From: Deltaproteobacteria bacterium
GTDB taxonomy: Bacteria; Lernaellota; Lernaellaia; JACKCT01
Assembly: GCA_020845895.1 (NCBI GenBank)
Contig: JADLEX010000075.1
Coordinates: forward strand, 1-45,622
Length of the DNA stretch: 45,622 nt
Direction of reading: 5' to 3'
Part shown: piece after piece, positions 38,761-45,622 of the stretch
How the letters are laid out: the number at the start of each line of letters is the position of its first letter
How positions within the stretch are numbered: position 1 is the first letter of the stretch
The notes under the pieces: generated by a model
Database searches by the model: none
Told to the model about the DNA's origin: nothing
What the model saw: only the letters and a program-made list of their open reading frames with translations
Position numbers and translations under genes: made by a program

Positions 38761-41376
38761 TCACCACTGCGACGGATCGAGAAGCACGTCGCAGTCAATG
38801 AAGTCGGCGCCGGCATCGTTTCGGAACGGCGACTGGCAATACTCGAACAGATACAGAAACTCCTCGTGCGGCGGCACGAGTCCGTCGGGTCCGTTGCGCG
38901 ACGGCTCGTAGGGGAACGGTCCGTCGGCAACGGAGCCGTCCCACGGATCCCAGTAATCCCAGTCTTCATACAGATCGACGGCCTTCGTGTAAAAGTCGAC
39001 GACCTGCTGTGCTTCCGCCGACGTGAGCGGCAGACCGTAGGACGCCGCCGCCACGCAGTACGAAGCGGTGTCCACATCCCAGGCCGGGTCGTCGGACTGG
39101 CTGCCCTGATGGTTCATCATGCGGTCCACACGATACGCCATGCCGTCCATCAATTCTTCCGCCGCGTCGTCCTCGCCCGCAACGAGCGCAAGGCCGAGCG
39201 CCGAAAGATGGAAGTAACGGATGATCGCGTAGTTGTAGTAATGCTGGAGCGTGGCGACCGTTTCGTAGATCAATTCCGCGCCGTCGTTGCAGTCGTTGCC
39301 CATCGGATCGTCATAGCCGATCAGCGCCGCGGAGAGCTTCGCGTCGCACTCGCCATTGGGCGCGAGGGGATCGAACAGCACGAACGACGCGAGGTCGGCG
39401 ACGAGCCCGTTGTCGGGATTGATCGGCACCTCGGCGTTGCCCCATTCGTCCTTCGTGCGAATGTGATAACCGGAGTCGGTGATGTCCTTGGCGAAGCCGC
39501 GCAGCGCCGCCAGCGCATCCTCGGCCGCGTCGCGCACATCCGTGTCCTCGCCGTCCTGCGCCACGTACGACAGCATCGGCACGGTGCGGAAAATGTGCGG
39601 CACGTCGTCCTTGCTGCGCCAGTTGCGCACCCAAATCGGGCCGTAATACGGATTGGTCGCGTTCGGCACCGTGTGCGCATTCCAGTCGTAGGAGTAGTGC
39701 TTCGCGCCGTCGTAGTTCACGGTGATGTCGCGCCCGTCCACCTCGTAGCTGTGATTGAAGGGGAAGAGCGTGCGGACCATGATGGTCGTCTCGGGATCTT
39801 CCTCGTCGTGCGCCATGCCCCAGAACAGCGCCTGCACGCCCTTGCACAGGTCGATCAGCAGTTCGCCGATCTCGTCATCGCCCGTCGCCAGATAGAGCGC
39901 CGACACGTTGTTGATGATCTTGCCGGTCTGGATCATCAGGTTGTCCGACGCGCCGGTGTGCGCGTACGTGACCACGCCGCCGCTCTTCGACGCGCCGAAA
40001 TCCTGAAGGTGCAGCTTGTAGTCCGGCGAATCCATCACGTTGTCCGCCGCCATGCCATGGGCGAGCCGGCGCATCCAGTCGAAGTAATCGACATCGGCGA
40101 GGAAGCCCGTCACCGCCGCCGTGAAGTCGTCGATCTCCTGCTCGGTCAGCGGCGTGCCGACGTCGGGCCGCGTGTACGCGAACGGAAGCGTCGTCGGCAG
40201 CGCGCGCGGCGGCGCGGGAATCGGCGCGACGTCATTCGCTCGGGGCGCGGCGAAGAACTTCGCCGACTTGTCGGGGGGCAGCGTGCGGACGAGGCGGAAT
40301 CCCACGAACCGATCGCGCCGGTCGGGCGTGTGCACCTGTCGATGCGCCGCGCGCAGACGCAGCGCGCCGTCCCAGCGGGCCGATCCGCCGCGCACCGAGC
40401 GGAAGTGATCTTCGATCGACTCCGCCGGATCGTCGCCGTCCGCGGGATCGGTCGAGTAGCCGTCCCACGTCCACTCTTTCACGTTGCCGAGCATGTCGAA
40501 CAAATCCCAGTCGTTGGGCAGCTTTCCTCCAACCGGGTGCGTGTAGTTGTTGGAATTCGCGCAGTACCATGCAATGGCTTCAAGGTTCGGATCGAGCGGC
40601 AAGCAGGCCGTGTGCGTGATGTCGCCGTTGTAAAACGCGGTCGTCGATCCCGCCCGCGCGGCGTACTCCCACTCCGCTTCCGTGGGAAGCCGGAACCCCT
40701 CGCACTCGTAGATCGTCGCCGCATCGAGGGAAACGTCCGCCGCCGCGACGCCGCCATGCCCGGCGCAATCCGTCGGATCGGTCACCGGAGTGTCATCCTC
40801 GCAAACGACGTTTGCGAAGACGAAACACGGATCAAAGTCGTGCGCGATCGACATGGCGTTTGCGAACAGCAGGGCGTCGAACCACGTGACCCCGTCCACC
40901 GGGCGGTCGGGGCTGTCGCCGACGAGTGGAAAATGGCTGGGGTTGAAGCCGAGCAGGGTGTCGAACAGTTCCTGCCGGACTTCGGTCGCCATCATCTCGA
41001 AGTGGCGCGTGATCGTTACGTCATGCAGCATTTCATTGGCGTTGCGCCCCGACTCGTTCGACGGGCTGCCCATTGAGAACGATCCGGCGGGGATGTACTC
41101 GAATCCTTCCGTCGTCGGGTACGTATCGTCGTCGTCCGCATCGTCGTCGGCGTCGTCGTCGGCGTCGTCGTCGGGCAGGGGCGGCCACGTGTCATCATCG
41201 CCCGTGTCGTCGTCGGAGTCGTCATCCGTATCGTCATCGATGGTGTCGTCGTCCGCCGCGTCGTCGTCGGGCGCGGCGGCATCGTCATCGTCGTCGTCGC
41301 CGCAACCGCACCCGATTGCGAGGACCGCGGCGAAAAGGGCGAGGATCAGCCGAAAATCCAAGCGAAATTTGCCCAT
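38761..41376 (-). CDS. Large lipoprotein: Asp-rich linker, SUMF1/FGE-like domain, unknown C-terminal half
   Basis: From the ATG at 41376 (GGGGGAGAACG upstream) the protein has 871 residues. The lipobox is LAIGC (Cys 23), followed by an Asp-rich linker at 27-85. Residues ~90-330 are a formylglycine-generating-enzyme-like domain: FEYIPAGSFSMGSPSNE, ATEVRQELFDTLLGFNPSHFP, PVDGVTWFDALLFANAMS, FRLPTEAEWEYAARAG, LGNVKEWTWDGY, RSVRGGSARWDGALRLRAAHR, VGFRLVR. The paired active-site cysteines of true FGE, expected after the RGGS motif, are absent, so it is probably a binding or other SUMF-family module. The last ~500 residues are unrecognised, with helical, Trp/Tyr/Asp-rich repeats suggesting an alpha/alpha barrel of carbohydrate-active type; that is a guess. 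Confidence 0.82.
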   Translation of the reverse strand: MGKFRLDFRLILALFAAVLAIGCGCGDDDDDDAAAPDDDAADDDTIDDDTDDDSDDDTGDDDTWPPLPDDDADDDADDDADDDDTYPTTEGFEYIPAGSFSMGSPSNESGRNANEMLHDVTITRHFEMMATEVRQELFDTLLGFNPSHFPLVGDSPDRPVDGVTWFDALLFANAMSIAHDFDPCFVFANVVCEDDTPVTDPTDCAGHGGVAAADVSLDAATIYECEGFRLPTEAEWEYAARAGSTTAFYNGDITHTACLPLDPNLEAIAWYCANSNNYTHPVGGKLPNDWDLFDMLGNVKEWTWDGYSTDPADGDDPAESIEDHFRSVRGGSARWDGALRLRAAHRQVHTPDRRDRFVGFRLVRTLPPDKSAKFFAAPRANDVAPIPAPPRALPTTLPFAYTRPDVGTPLTEQEIDDFTAAVTGFLADVDYFDWMRRLAHGMAADNVMDSPDYKLHLQDFGASKSGGVVTYAHTGASDNLMIQTGKIINNVSALYLATGDDEIGELLIDLCKGVQALFWGMAHDEEDPETTIMVRTLFPFNHSYEVDGRDITVNYDGAKHYSYDWNAHTVPNATNPYYGPIWVRNWRSKDDVPHIFRTVPMLSYVAQDGEDTDVRDAAEDALAALRGFAKDITDSGYHIRTKDEWGNAEVPINPDNGLVADLASFVLFDPLAPNGECDAKLSAALIGYDDPMGNDCNDGAELIYETVATLQHYYNYAIIRYFHLSALGLALVAGEDDAAEELMDGMAYRVDRMMNHQGSQSDDPAWDVDTASYCVAAASYGLPLTSAEAQQVVDFYTKAVDLYEDWDYWDPWDGSVADGPFPYEPSRNGPDGLVPPHEEFLYLFEYCQSPFRNDAGADFIDCDVLLDPSQW
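41124..41310 (-). repeat. Asp-rich coding repeat of the SUMF1-like lipoprotein
   Basis: Imperfect GAC/GAT-rich repeats encode DDDDDD, DDDT, DDDS and DDDA units between the lipobox and the SUMF1-like domain. A short WPPLP break divides the tract in two. Confidence 0.9.
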
Positions 41377-41438
41377 CGTTCTCCCCCGAAAATTCGATCC
41401 AAGGATCGCAAAGAATGCCGTCTGTCGCAAACGCGGGC

Positions 41439-41467
41439 ATTGTCCGCGCGACCCCGCGCGGTGTCAA
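41439..41467 (-). promoter_or_regulatory. Sigma-70-type promoter of the SUMF1-like lipoprotein gene
   Basis: On the - strand, TTGACA (41462-41467) is followed by exactly 17 nt and GACAAT (41439-41444, 4 of 6 consensus bases). This gives a leader of about 55 nt before the ATG at 41376. Confidence 0.5.
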
Positions 41468-41503
41468 CGCGCCGGGAGTGCATCGCCATGTTTCGCAATC
41501 CTG

Positions 41504-41532
41504 AAAAAATGAGGCCGGGAAAACTCCCGGCC
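41504..41532 (-). terminator. Intrinsic terminator after the porin gene
   Basis: On the - strand GGCCGGGA pairs with TCCCGGCC across a 4-nt loop (41513-41532), followed after three bases by TTTTTT (41504-41509). It lies 29 nt after the porin stop. Confidence 0.85.
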
Positions 41533-41560
41533 CCGCTGAAAGCTCGAAGGTGACTGAGGA

Positions 41561-42772
41561 TCAGAACGCGATGTCGGTGTGCAGGCCCAGGATCTGGTCG
41601 GGGCCCTTGGTCACCATCTCGCCCTTGTCGTCGGCGATCTCGGCCGTATAGCTCGTGCGCTGCAGGTCGAGGGCGATCTTCACGTTCTTGATCGGCTTCA
41701 CGTAGAACGCCGCGAGGATGTACGACGTCTCGTCCTGGTAGCCGATGCCGGTGTCCTCTTCGTTCTGCGTGTTCGGGTCATAGGAGTCGTAGCGGAGCGC
41801 GACGCCGTAGTGCGTGGCGAACCAGAAATCGACCCATCCCGCCATCGACTGCGAGACCACATCGTCGGTGCCCTCGATATCGATGGTGTACGTGCTCTGC
41901 ACGAAGTCGCCGGCGACGATGAAGCCCATCTCGTCCTTCTTCACGTCGTAGCGATACGCGAGGTTGCCGCGCATCGTGGTGCGCAACTCCTCGGGGTGAT
42001 CGGGCTGGATTTTGTCGTAGTTGAAGCCGCCCCACAGGGACAGGCCCTTGGCGGCGTCGATGCTCGCCAACGGACGCACCAACACGCTTGCCTGAACCGC
42101 CTTGCCGGCGTTGACCTCGGCGGTCGATCCGCCCTCGCCGTTGCCGAACATCACGCCCCACTTGCCGTAACCCTTGGGGAAGTTGCCGCCGAGCGAAACG
42201 CCCAGGTCGTTCAGCCCGTTGCGGGTGAACGCGTACTTGAACCACGGTTCACCGGTGATGTACGCGAGGTACCACACGTCGGTGTAGTGGTCGTACACGG
42301 GGGTCTTGATCTGGCCGAACGTGACGCCGAACTCGTCGTACGGCTGAAACGTGGCGTACGCGAATCGCATGTACACCGTGTACTGGCCGGTGCGCGCGCC
42401 CGTCGTGCCGAACACCTCGGTCTCGCTCTCGTCCACGTCCGCCGTGGCGGGGTCGTCCGCGACGCCCGTCGAAACGGTCGTCTTGGAGTAGGCGTAGTCG
42501 CGGCGGGAGTCGAACGTCACGTTCGCGCTCCACTGCTTGTTGAGCTGCGCCTTGAGGCCGATATAGCTGCGCGTCACCTCGAACGAGTTGTAGTCGTTGG
42601 TCGGGAACCGCGTGTCGTAGTCCTCGTAACCGGAAGCGTTGTAAGTGTAGTTCGCGTAGATCTGGCCGAACGGCGTGACCGTCGGTTTGGCGTCTTCGGC
42701 CAGGGCCGAACCCGCCGCCAGCAGCACGGCCAACGCGGTCGTCAGGAGGAGCAAGCCCGAAATCCGTCTCAT
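41561..42772 (-). CDS. Outer-membrane porin, phosphate-selective OprO/OprP-like
   Basis: The 403-residue protein starts at the ATG at 42772, six bases after AAGGAG. A signal peptide ends at AGSALAED. A beta-barrel pattern follows throughout (TPFGQIYANYTYNASGY, FEVTRSYIGLKAQLNKQWSANVTFDSRRDY, FGVTFGQIKTPVYDHY, LSLWGGFNYDKIQ, YGVALRYDSYDPN), ending with a terminal aromatic, LGLHTDIAF, as recognised by the BAM machinery. The FEVTRSYIGLKA and FGQIKTP segments are typical of OprO/P-type porins, although substrate specificity cannot be read from sequence. It is a single-gene unit with its own terminator. Confidence 0.85.
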   Translation of the reverse strand: MRRISGLLLLTTALAVLLAAGSALAEDAKPTVTPFGQIYANYTYNASGYEDYDTRFPTNDYNSFEVTRSYIGLKAQLNKQWSANVTFDSRRDYAYSKTTVSTGVADDPATADVDESETEVFGTTGARTGQYTVYMRFAYATFQPYDEFGVTFGQIKTPVYDHYTDVWYLAYITGEPWFKYAFTRNGLNDLGVSLGGNFPKGYGKWGVMFGNGEGGSTAEVNAGKAVQASVLVRPLASIDAAKGLSLWGGFNYDKIQPDHPEELRTTMRGNLAYRYDVKKDEMGFIVAGDFVQSTYTIDIEGTDDVVSQSMAGWVDFWFATHYGVALRYDSYDPNTQNEEDTGIGYQDETSYILAAFYVKPIKNVKIALDLQRTSYTAEIADDKGEMVTKGPDQILGLHTDIAF

Positions 42773-42838
42773 GCACGTCTCCTTGATGATTGGATGGAAC
42801 CCAATTGCAATCACACCGTCACCCACACGAGCTATCGT

Positions 42839-42867
42839 GACATAGCACACTTTCGGACGGTGAGCAA
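42839..42867 (-). promoter_or_regulatory. Candidate sigma-70-type promoter of the porin gene
   Basis: On the - strand, TTGCTC (42862-42867), 17 nt, then TATGTC (42839-42844) preceded by TGC, an extended -10 arrangement. A small inverted repeat (GCTAT at 42831-42835 with ATAGC at 42842-42846) overlaps the -10 and might be an operator. Weak match. Confidence 0.35.
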
Positions 42868-43024
42868 AAGAACTTCAGCGGATTTTGACCTTCGTCAACC
42901 CACCGGGGCACCGAACGACTTGTCACGCGATGGCCTTGTCTATGGCGACCGCACGGCGAAAGAAAGTCCCTGTCGTGACGATCCTGTGACGACTCGTCCG
43001 TTTATGCGAAAGCTGTGAATTTCT

Positions 43025-44209
43025 TTACGTTTTTTCGCGGTTAGGGCCGAAATCGCTTGACGGATTGTCTCTCCGCGCGGCCACCAAGGCCATCACATAG
43101 GCGACGGTCGCCGCGGCCACGCCCGTCAGCCAAAAATCGCGCGCCGCGAGCCGCATTCCCACCGCCAGATACGTCCCGATGCCGATCGGATTGGCGACGA
43201 ACCCCGCGAGGATCATCACGACCGCGATCGATGAGTGCGGCGAACGCGCGTTTCCGATCGACTGCGGCGCGGCGACGAGGGCGACGGTGTACGCGCCTAC
43301 CACGAACGAATAACAAACGCGCACCCACCGCGTGACGTCGCCCGTCTCGTTCGCCAACAGCGCCAGCGCCGCGAGGACCATGCCCGCCGCGCCGATGGCG
43401 ACCACCCTTCGAAAGCCAATCCACGCGTAGAGAACCCCGACGATCAGCGCGAAGACCACGTGCCAGACGCCGTTCGAAACCCAGTCGCCCGCCGACGCGA
43501 ACACGGGATGCGCCGCAACATCACCCTGCCCCACCGGATAGAACACGAAGCTATCGACGGCCACGAGGAGCGCGAGCGGCGCCACGGCGACCGCGGTTTT
43601 TCCGATCGAGCGCGGTTCCGGACACACCGGGTGCGTCGGAGCTTCGATCAACGCGTTTCGAAAGGCGGCAACGATGACGACGCCGAAGGCGAGTGCGAGC
43701 GCGCACACCAGTCCCGCCGCCTCGGGCGACGGAGCGAAGCCCGCGACCAGATTCGCGAACAGATAGGTGGCCGCCGTCACGCCGCCCGCGTAAACCCCTC
43801 GCGCCGGGGCGGGAATCCGCGTGTGAAACGCCGCGAGGAGCAGAACGATCTGCGTGCCGAGCAGCGCGCCGAGCGCGGCGAAAAGCGCCGCGATCGCGCC
43901 GACCGAGCGAAGGAGAAAACCGATGAGTCCGAACGAGCCGATGGCGATCGCCAGAACCGCGATCGAGCCGAACAAGGCGAGTGGAGAGATCGTCGTGCGA
44001 TCGAGTCGTCGGCCGGTCATCCACGCCGACGCGATGCCGCCCGCCGTCAGCAATCCCAGCGGTACACGTAGTGCGTCGATGGCGAGGCCGAGGCCCGCGT
44101 AATGCCCGAGCAACGCGAACTGGACGATGACGATGTAGTAGGCAAGGTGTGCGGCCAGCAGTGCCGACACCGCGACGGGCGCGACGTGATCCGCGCGCCG
44201 ACCGATCAC
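43025..44209 (-). CDS. Polytopic membrane protein, MFS/BCD-transporter-like
   Basis: The 394-residue protein is almost entirely hydrophobic, with about 11-12 membrane helices and an internal duplication feel at a central loop (residues ~195-215). Segments such as HLAYYIVIVQFALLGHYAGLGLAIDALRVPLGLLTAGGIASAW and RSIGKTAVAVAPLALLVAVDSFVFYPV fit a major-facilitator-like transporter, but I see no definite family motif. The GTG start lies 4 bp after the UbiA stop, so the two are co-transcribed and may work on related lipid or quinone substrates. The start codon context is weak. Confidence 0.65.
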   Translation of the reverse strand: MIGRRADHVAPVAVSALLAAHLAYYIVIVQFALLGHYAGLGLAIDALRVPLGLLTAGGIASAWMTGRRLDRTTISPLALFGSIAVLAIAIGSFGLIGFLLRSVGAIAALFAALGALLGTQIVLLLAAFHTRIPAPARGVYAGGVTAATYLFANLVAGFAPSPEAAGLVCALALAFGVVIVAAFRNALIEAPTHPVCPEPRSIGKTAVAVAPLALLVAVDSFVFYPVGQGDVAAHPVFASAGDWVSNGVWHVVFALIVGVLYAWIGFRRVVAIGAAGMVLAALALLANETGDVTRWVRVCYSFVVGAYTVALVAAPQSIGNARSPHSSIAVVMILAGFVANPIGIGTYLAVGMRLAARDFWLTGVAAATVAYVMALVAARRDNPSSDFGPNREKT

Positions 44210-44213
44210 GGCG

Positions 44214-45206
44214 TCAGTTCCCGCGCGATGCGAAGAAAAGCGCGGCGAGCAGCAGGACCCAATAGCCGATGTACGCGAGGACCGTATTCCGGCACGCAGC
44301 GACGATGTCCTCGAGAAACTCGGTTCGCGTCTCCGGGTCGCGGGTGACGAAAAAGATCGGGAAGACGATCAGGAGCGCCACGACCATGCGTCGAGGCAAA
44401 AATCCCAACAGCACCCCGGCGAATAGCACCGCCGCCGTGAGCCACAGAAGCACAAGCCACAAACGCACTCCGGCGTCCTCGCCGAAACGCACCACGAGAT
44501 TGCGCTTGCCGACCTTCTCGTCCGCCTCGACGTCGGGGATTTCGTTGATGGTGATGATCGCCGCGGACCAGAGTCCGAGCGTGAGGCCAAGCACCCATGC
44601 GGAGACCGGGACCGAACCCATCTGCACGTAGCACCCGAGTGCCGTGAGCGCGGGACCGAAGTTGAGCCCGACCATCAGTTCCCCGAGCCCCCGGTACGCG
44701 AGCCAGATCGGACGCATGGTGTAGAACACACCGGAAAGCAGCCCGAAAAACGCGAGCCCCCATACCGCCGCGCCGCGCTCGTAACCGAGCCAAACGAACA
44801 CGCCGCACCCGACCGCGTAGGCCGCGAACCCCGCGTTGCGGATCGCGCCCGCGCCGATCAGGCCGTCCTGAATGACGCGCGTGCCGCCCGAAAACGGCGT
44901 GCGGACCTCGTTGATGTCGTCGGTGCCCGACACGTGATCGTAGTAGTCGTTGAGCAGGTTCGCGCCTGCGTGGAAACACCACACCGCGAGGGCGGTGACG
45001 GCGAGCCATCCCAGGTCGAGCGTGGCGCTGTTTTGATACGCGGTCGCCGCGCCCACCGAAACAGGAATCAGGCTGACGAGCAAGAAACCGCGAAAGACGC
45101 CGATCGCACGCGCCCAAGCCATCATGGGGCCGACGCGCGGTGCGGCAGTGTCGCCGGAGGATTCGGCGCGATCGGCGCCGAGGTCGTTTTCGATTGGGGC
45201 GTTCAT
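44214..45206 (-). CDS. UbiA-family prenyltransferase, MenA-like
   Basis: The 330-residue membrane protein has the two Asp-rich motifs of UbiA enzymes: NLLNDYYDHVSGTDD and INEIPDVEADEKVGKRNL, the latter with the DxxxD and the GKR pattern of 1,4-dihydroxy-2-naphthoate polyprenyltransferase (MenA). About eight or nine membrane helices are present. The reaction would attach a polyprenyl chain to an aromatic acceptor; menaquinone synthesis is the likeliest but not proven, as no other men gene is here. Start at 45206 is uncertain: GATAAT of a possible promoter lies only 12-18 bp upstream, and an in-frame ATG at 45127 or 45124 (M-M-A-W-A-R-A) could be the real start. Confidence 0.85.
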   Translation of the reverse strand: MNAPIENDLGADRAESSGDTAAPRVGPMMAWARAIGVFRGFLLVSLIPVSVGAATAYQNSATLDLGWLAVTALAVWCFHAGANLLNDYYDHVSGTDDINEVRTPFSGGTRVIQDGLIGAGAIRNAGFAAYAVGCGVFVWLGYERGAAVWGLAFFGLLSGVFYTMRPIWLAYRGLGELMVGLNFGPALTALGCYVQMGSVPVSAWVLGLTLGLWSAAIITINEIPDVEADEKVGKRNLVVRFGEDAGVRLWLVLLWLTAAVLFAGVLLGFLPRRMVVALLIVFPIFFVTRDPETRTEFLEDIVAACRNTVLAYIGYWVLLLAALFFASRGN

Positions 45207-45218
45207 GCGGCCACGGAC

Positions 45219-45245
45219 ATTATCCCGCCGGGCCGCGCCTGACAA
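45219..45245 (-). promoter_or_regulatory. Candidate promoter of the prenyltransferase operon
   Basis: On the - strand TTGTCA (45240-45245) and GATAAT (45219-45224, 5 of 6 bases) are separated by 15 nt, shorter than ideal. Transcription would start very close to the ATG at 45206, which leaves either a near-leaderless mRNA or a downstream start codon. Confidence 0.4.
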
Positions 45246-45405
45246 CAACCACGAGGTCCGCGTGCGCGCGTCAGCGCGTTCCCCGTCGACGAATTCGCCC
45301 GGGGAATCGCCGCGAGCCCGGAACCGTCGCCGTGTCTTGAAAAACCGATTAACGCGCCGACAACCTGGGGACCCAATGACGTGGATGTCTTCTTTGGGAG
45401 TGCAC

Positions 45406-45501
45406 ATGAATTCCCGGATGATTCTGTCGATGTTGGCGTTATTACTCATCTTCGACCGTTGTCGGCGGTTTGAATTTCAAGACCTGAATAAAATTGCATA
45501 G
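45406..45501 (+). CDS. Doubtful 31-aa hydrophobic small protein
   Basis: A reading frame of 31 residues starts at an ATG five bases after GGGAG. It opens with MNSRMILSMLALLLIF, one hydrophobic helix, and ends with charged residues. There is no terminator after it and no known family. Its only support is the good ribosome site and the helix, so it may be chance. Confidence 0.2.
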   Translation: MNSRMILSMLALLLIFDRCRRFEFQDLNKIA

Positions 45502-45622
45502 TTACGCTGCGATTTTTCGAATTTTCGCAAAATTGTAGTGCCTAATATCGTCTCGGCAGGCTCAAATCAGTCTTGACATATCCCTTGCTGCCATTGGAAA
45601 TGGCGGCGTGTTCGTTCGCGCC

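Larger units (their letters stand above)
45207..45622. other. Region without a convincing gene, AT-richer toward the right edge
   Basis: Apart from the candidate prenyltransferase promoter and one doubtful small reading frame, nothing is recognised. The last ~170 bp are clearly lower in GC than the rest. A TTGACA at 45573-45578 and a perfect inverted repeat GCCATT/AATGGC around 45589-45603 suggest the upstream region of a gene beyond the window. Confidence 0.5.

Noticed and set aside
1-45622. tRNA, rRNA, insertion sequences, attachment sites and phage genes.
   Set aside because: I looked for cloverleaf-like runs, transposase-type genes, terminal inverted repeats and integrases and found none I can support.

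Overview
The window looks like a chromosomal segment of a GC-rich, Gram-negative, flagellated bacterium of deltaproteobacterial or myxococcal type. The evidence is a flagellar cluster with L-ring and P-ring genes, FlhF/FlhG, sigma-54-type and sigma-28-type promoters, many lipoproteins, and three lipoproteins carrying long (DDDT)n-like aspartate tracts. Such tracts are known from some uncultured deltaproteobacterial relatives. The lineage is an inference; there is no rRNA or other taxonomic marker here.

Layout. (1) 3-698: the 3' end of a NamZ/DUF1343 peptidoglycan glycosidase gene. (2) 1085-6103, + strand: four exported proteins in a row, from a sigma-70-type promoter at 781-809 to a strong terminator at 6124-6157. 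They are a beta-barrel-like protein, an NlpC/P60-like lipoprotein that has lost its catalytic His, a 605-residue repeat protein with a Pro/Ala/Ser linker, and a 340-residue exported protein. I know no described system that matches this set. (3) 6184-29212, - strand: about 28 flagellar and associated genes, read from fliL towards fliW. The order is fliLMNOPQR-flhBAFG-(62-aa membrane protein)-fliA-cheY-(95-aa acidic protein)-fliK-like-flhB-C-domain paralogue-flgFGAHIJMNKL-csrA-fliW. A perfect sigma-54 site precedes fliL, a near-perfect one precedes flgF, and a good sigma-28 site precedes flgM. This fits the usual hierarchy: sigma-54 drives basal body and export genes, and FliA/FlgM times the late genes. 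flgBC, flgDE, fliEFGHIJ, flagellin and motAB are not here.

(4) 29529-33195, - strand: a compact four-gene unit of HDOD protein, CsgG/LpoB-like lipoprotein, IPT/TIG-domain lipoprotein with an Asp-rich tail, and a degenerate histidine-kinase-like protein. (5) 33551-38694, + strand: an Slt-type lytic transglycosylase, an Asp-rich lipoprotein, a sphingosine-phosphate-lyase-like PLP enzyme, and a small DUF2892 membrane protein ending at a bidirectional terminator. (6) 38761-45206, - strand: a large lipoprotein with Asp-rich linker, SUMF1/FGE-like domain and an unrecognised C-terminal half; an OprO/P-like porin; a polytopic membrane protein; and a UbiA/MenA-type prenyltransferase. (7) 45207-45622: an AT-richer tail with no convincing gene.

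The part I would call most likely undescribed is the pair of non-flagellar exported or signalling units that flank the flagellar cluster (regions 2 and 4), together with the Asp-rich lipoproteins.
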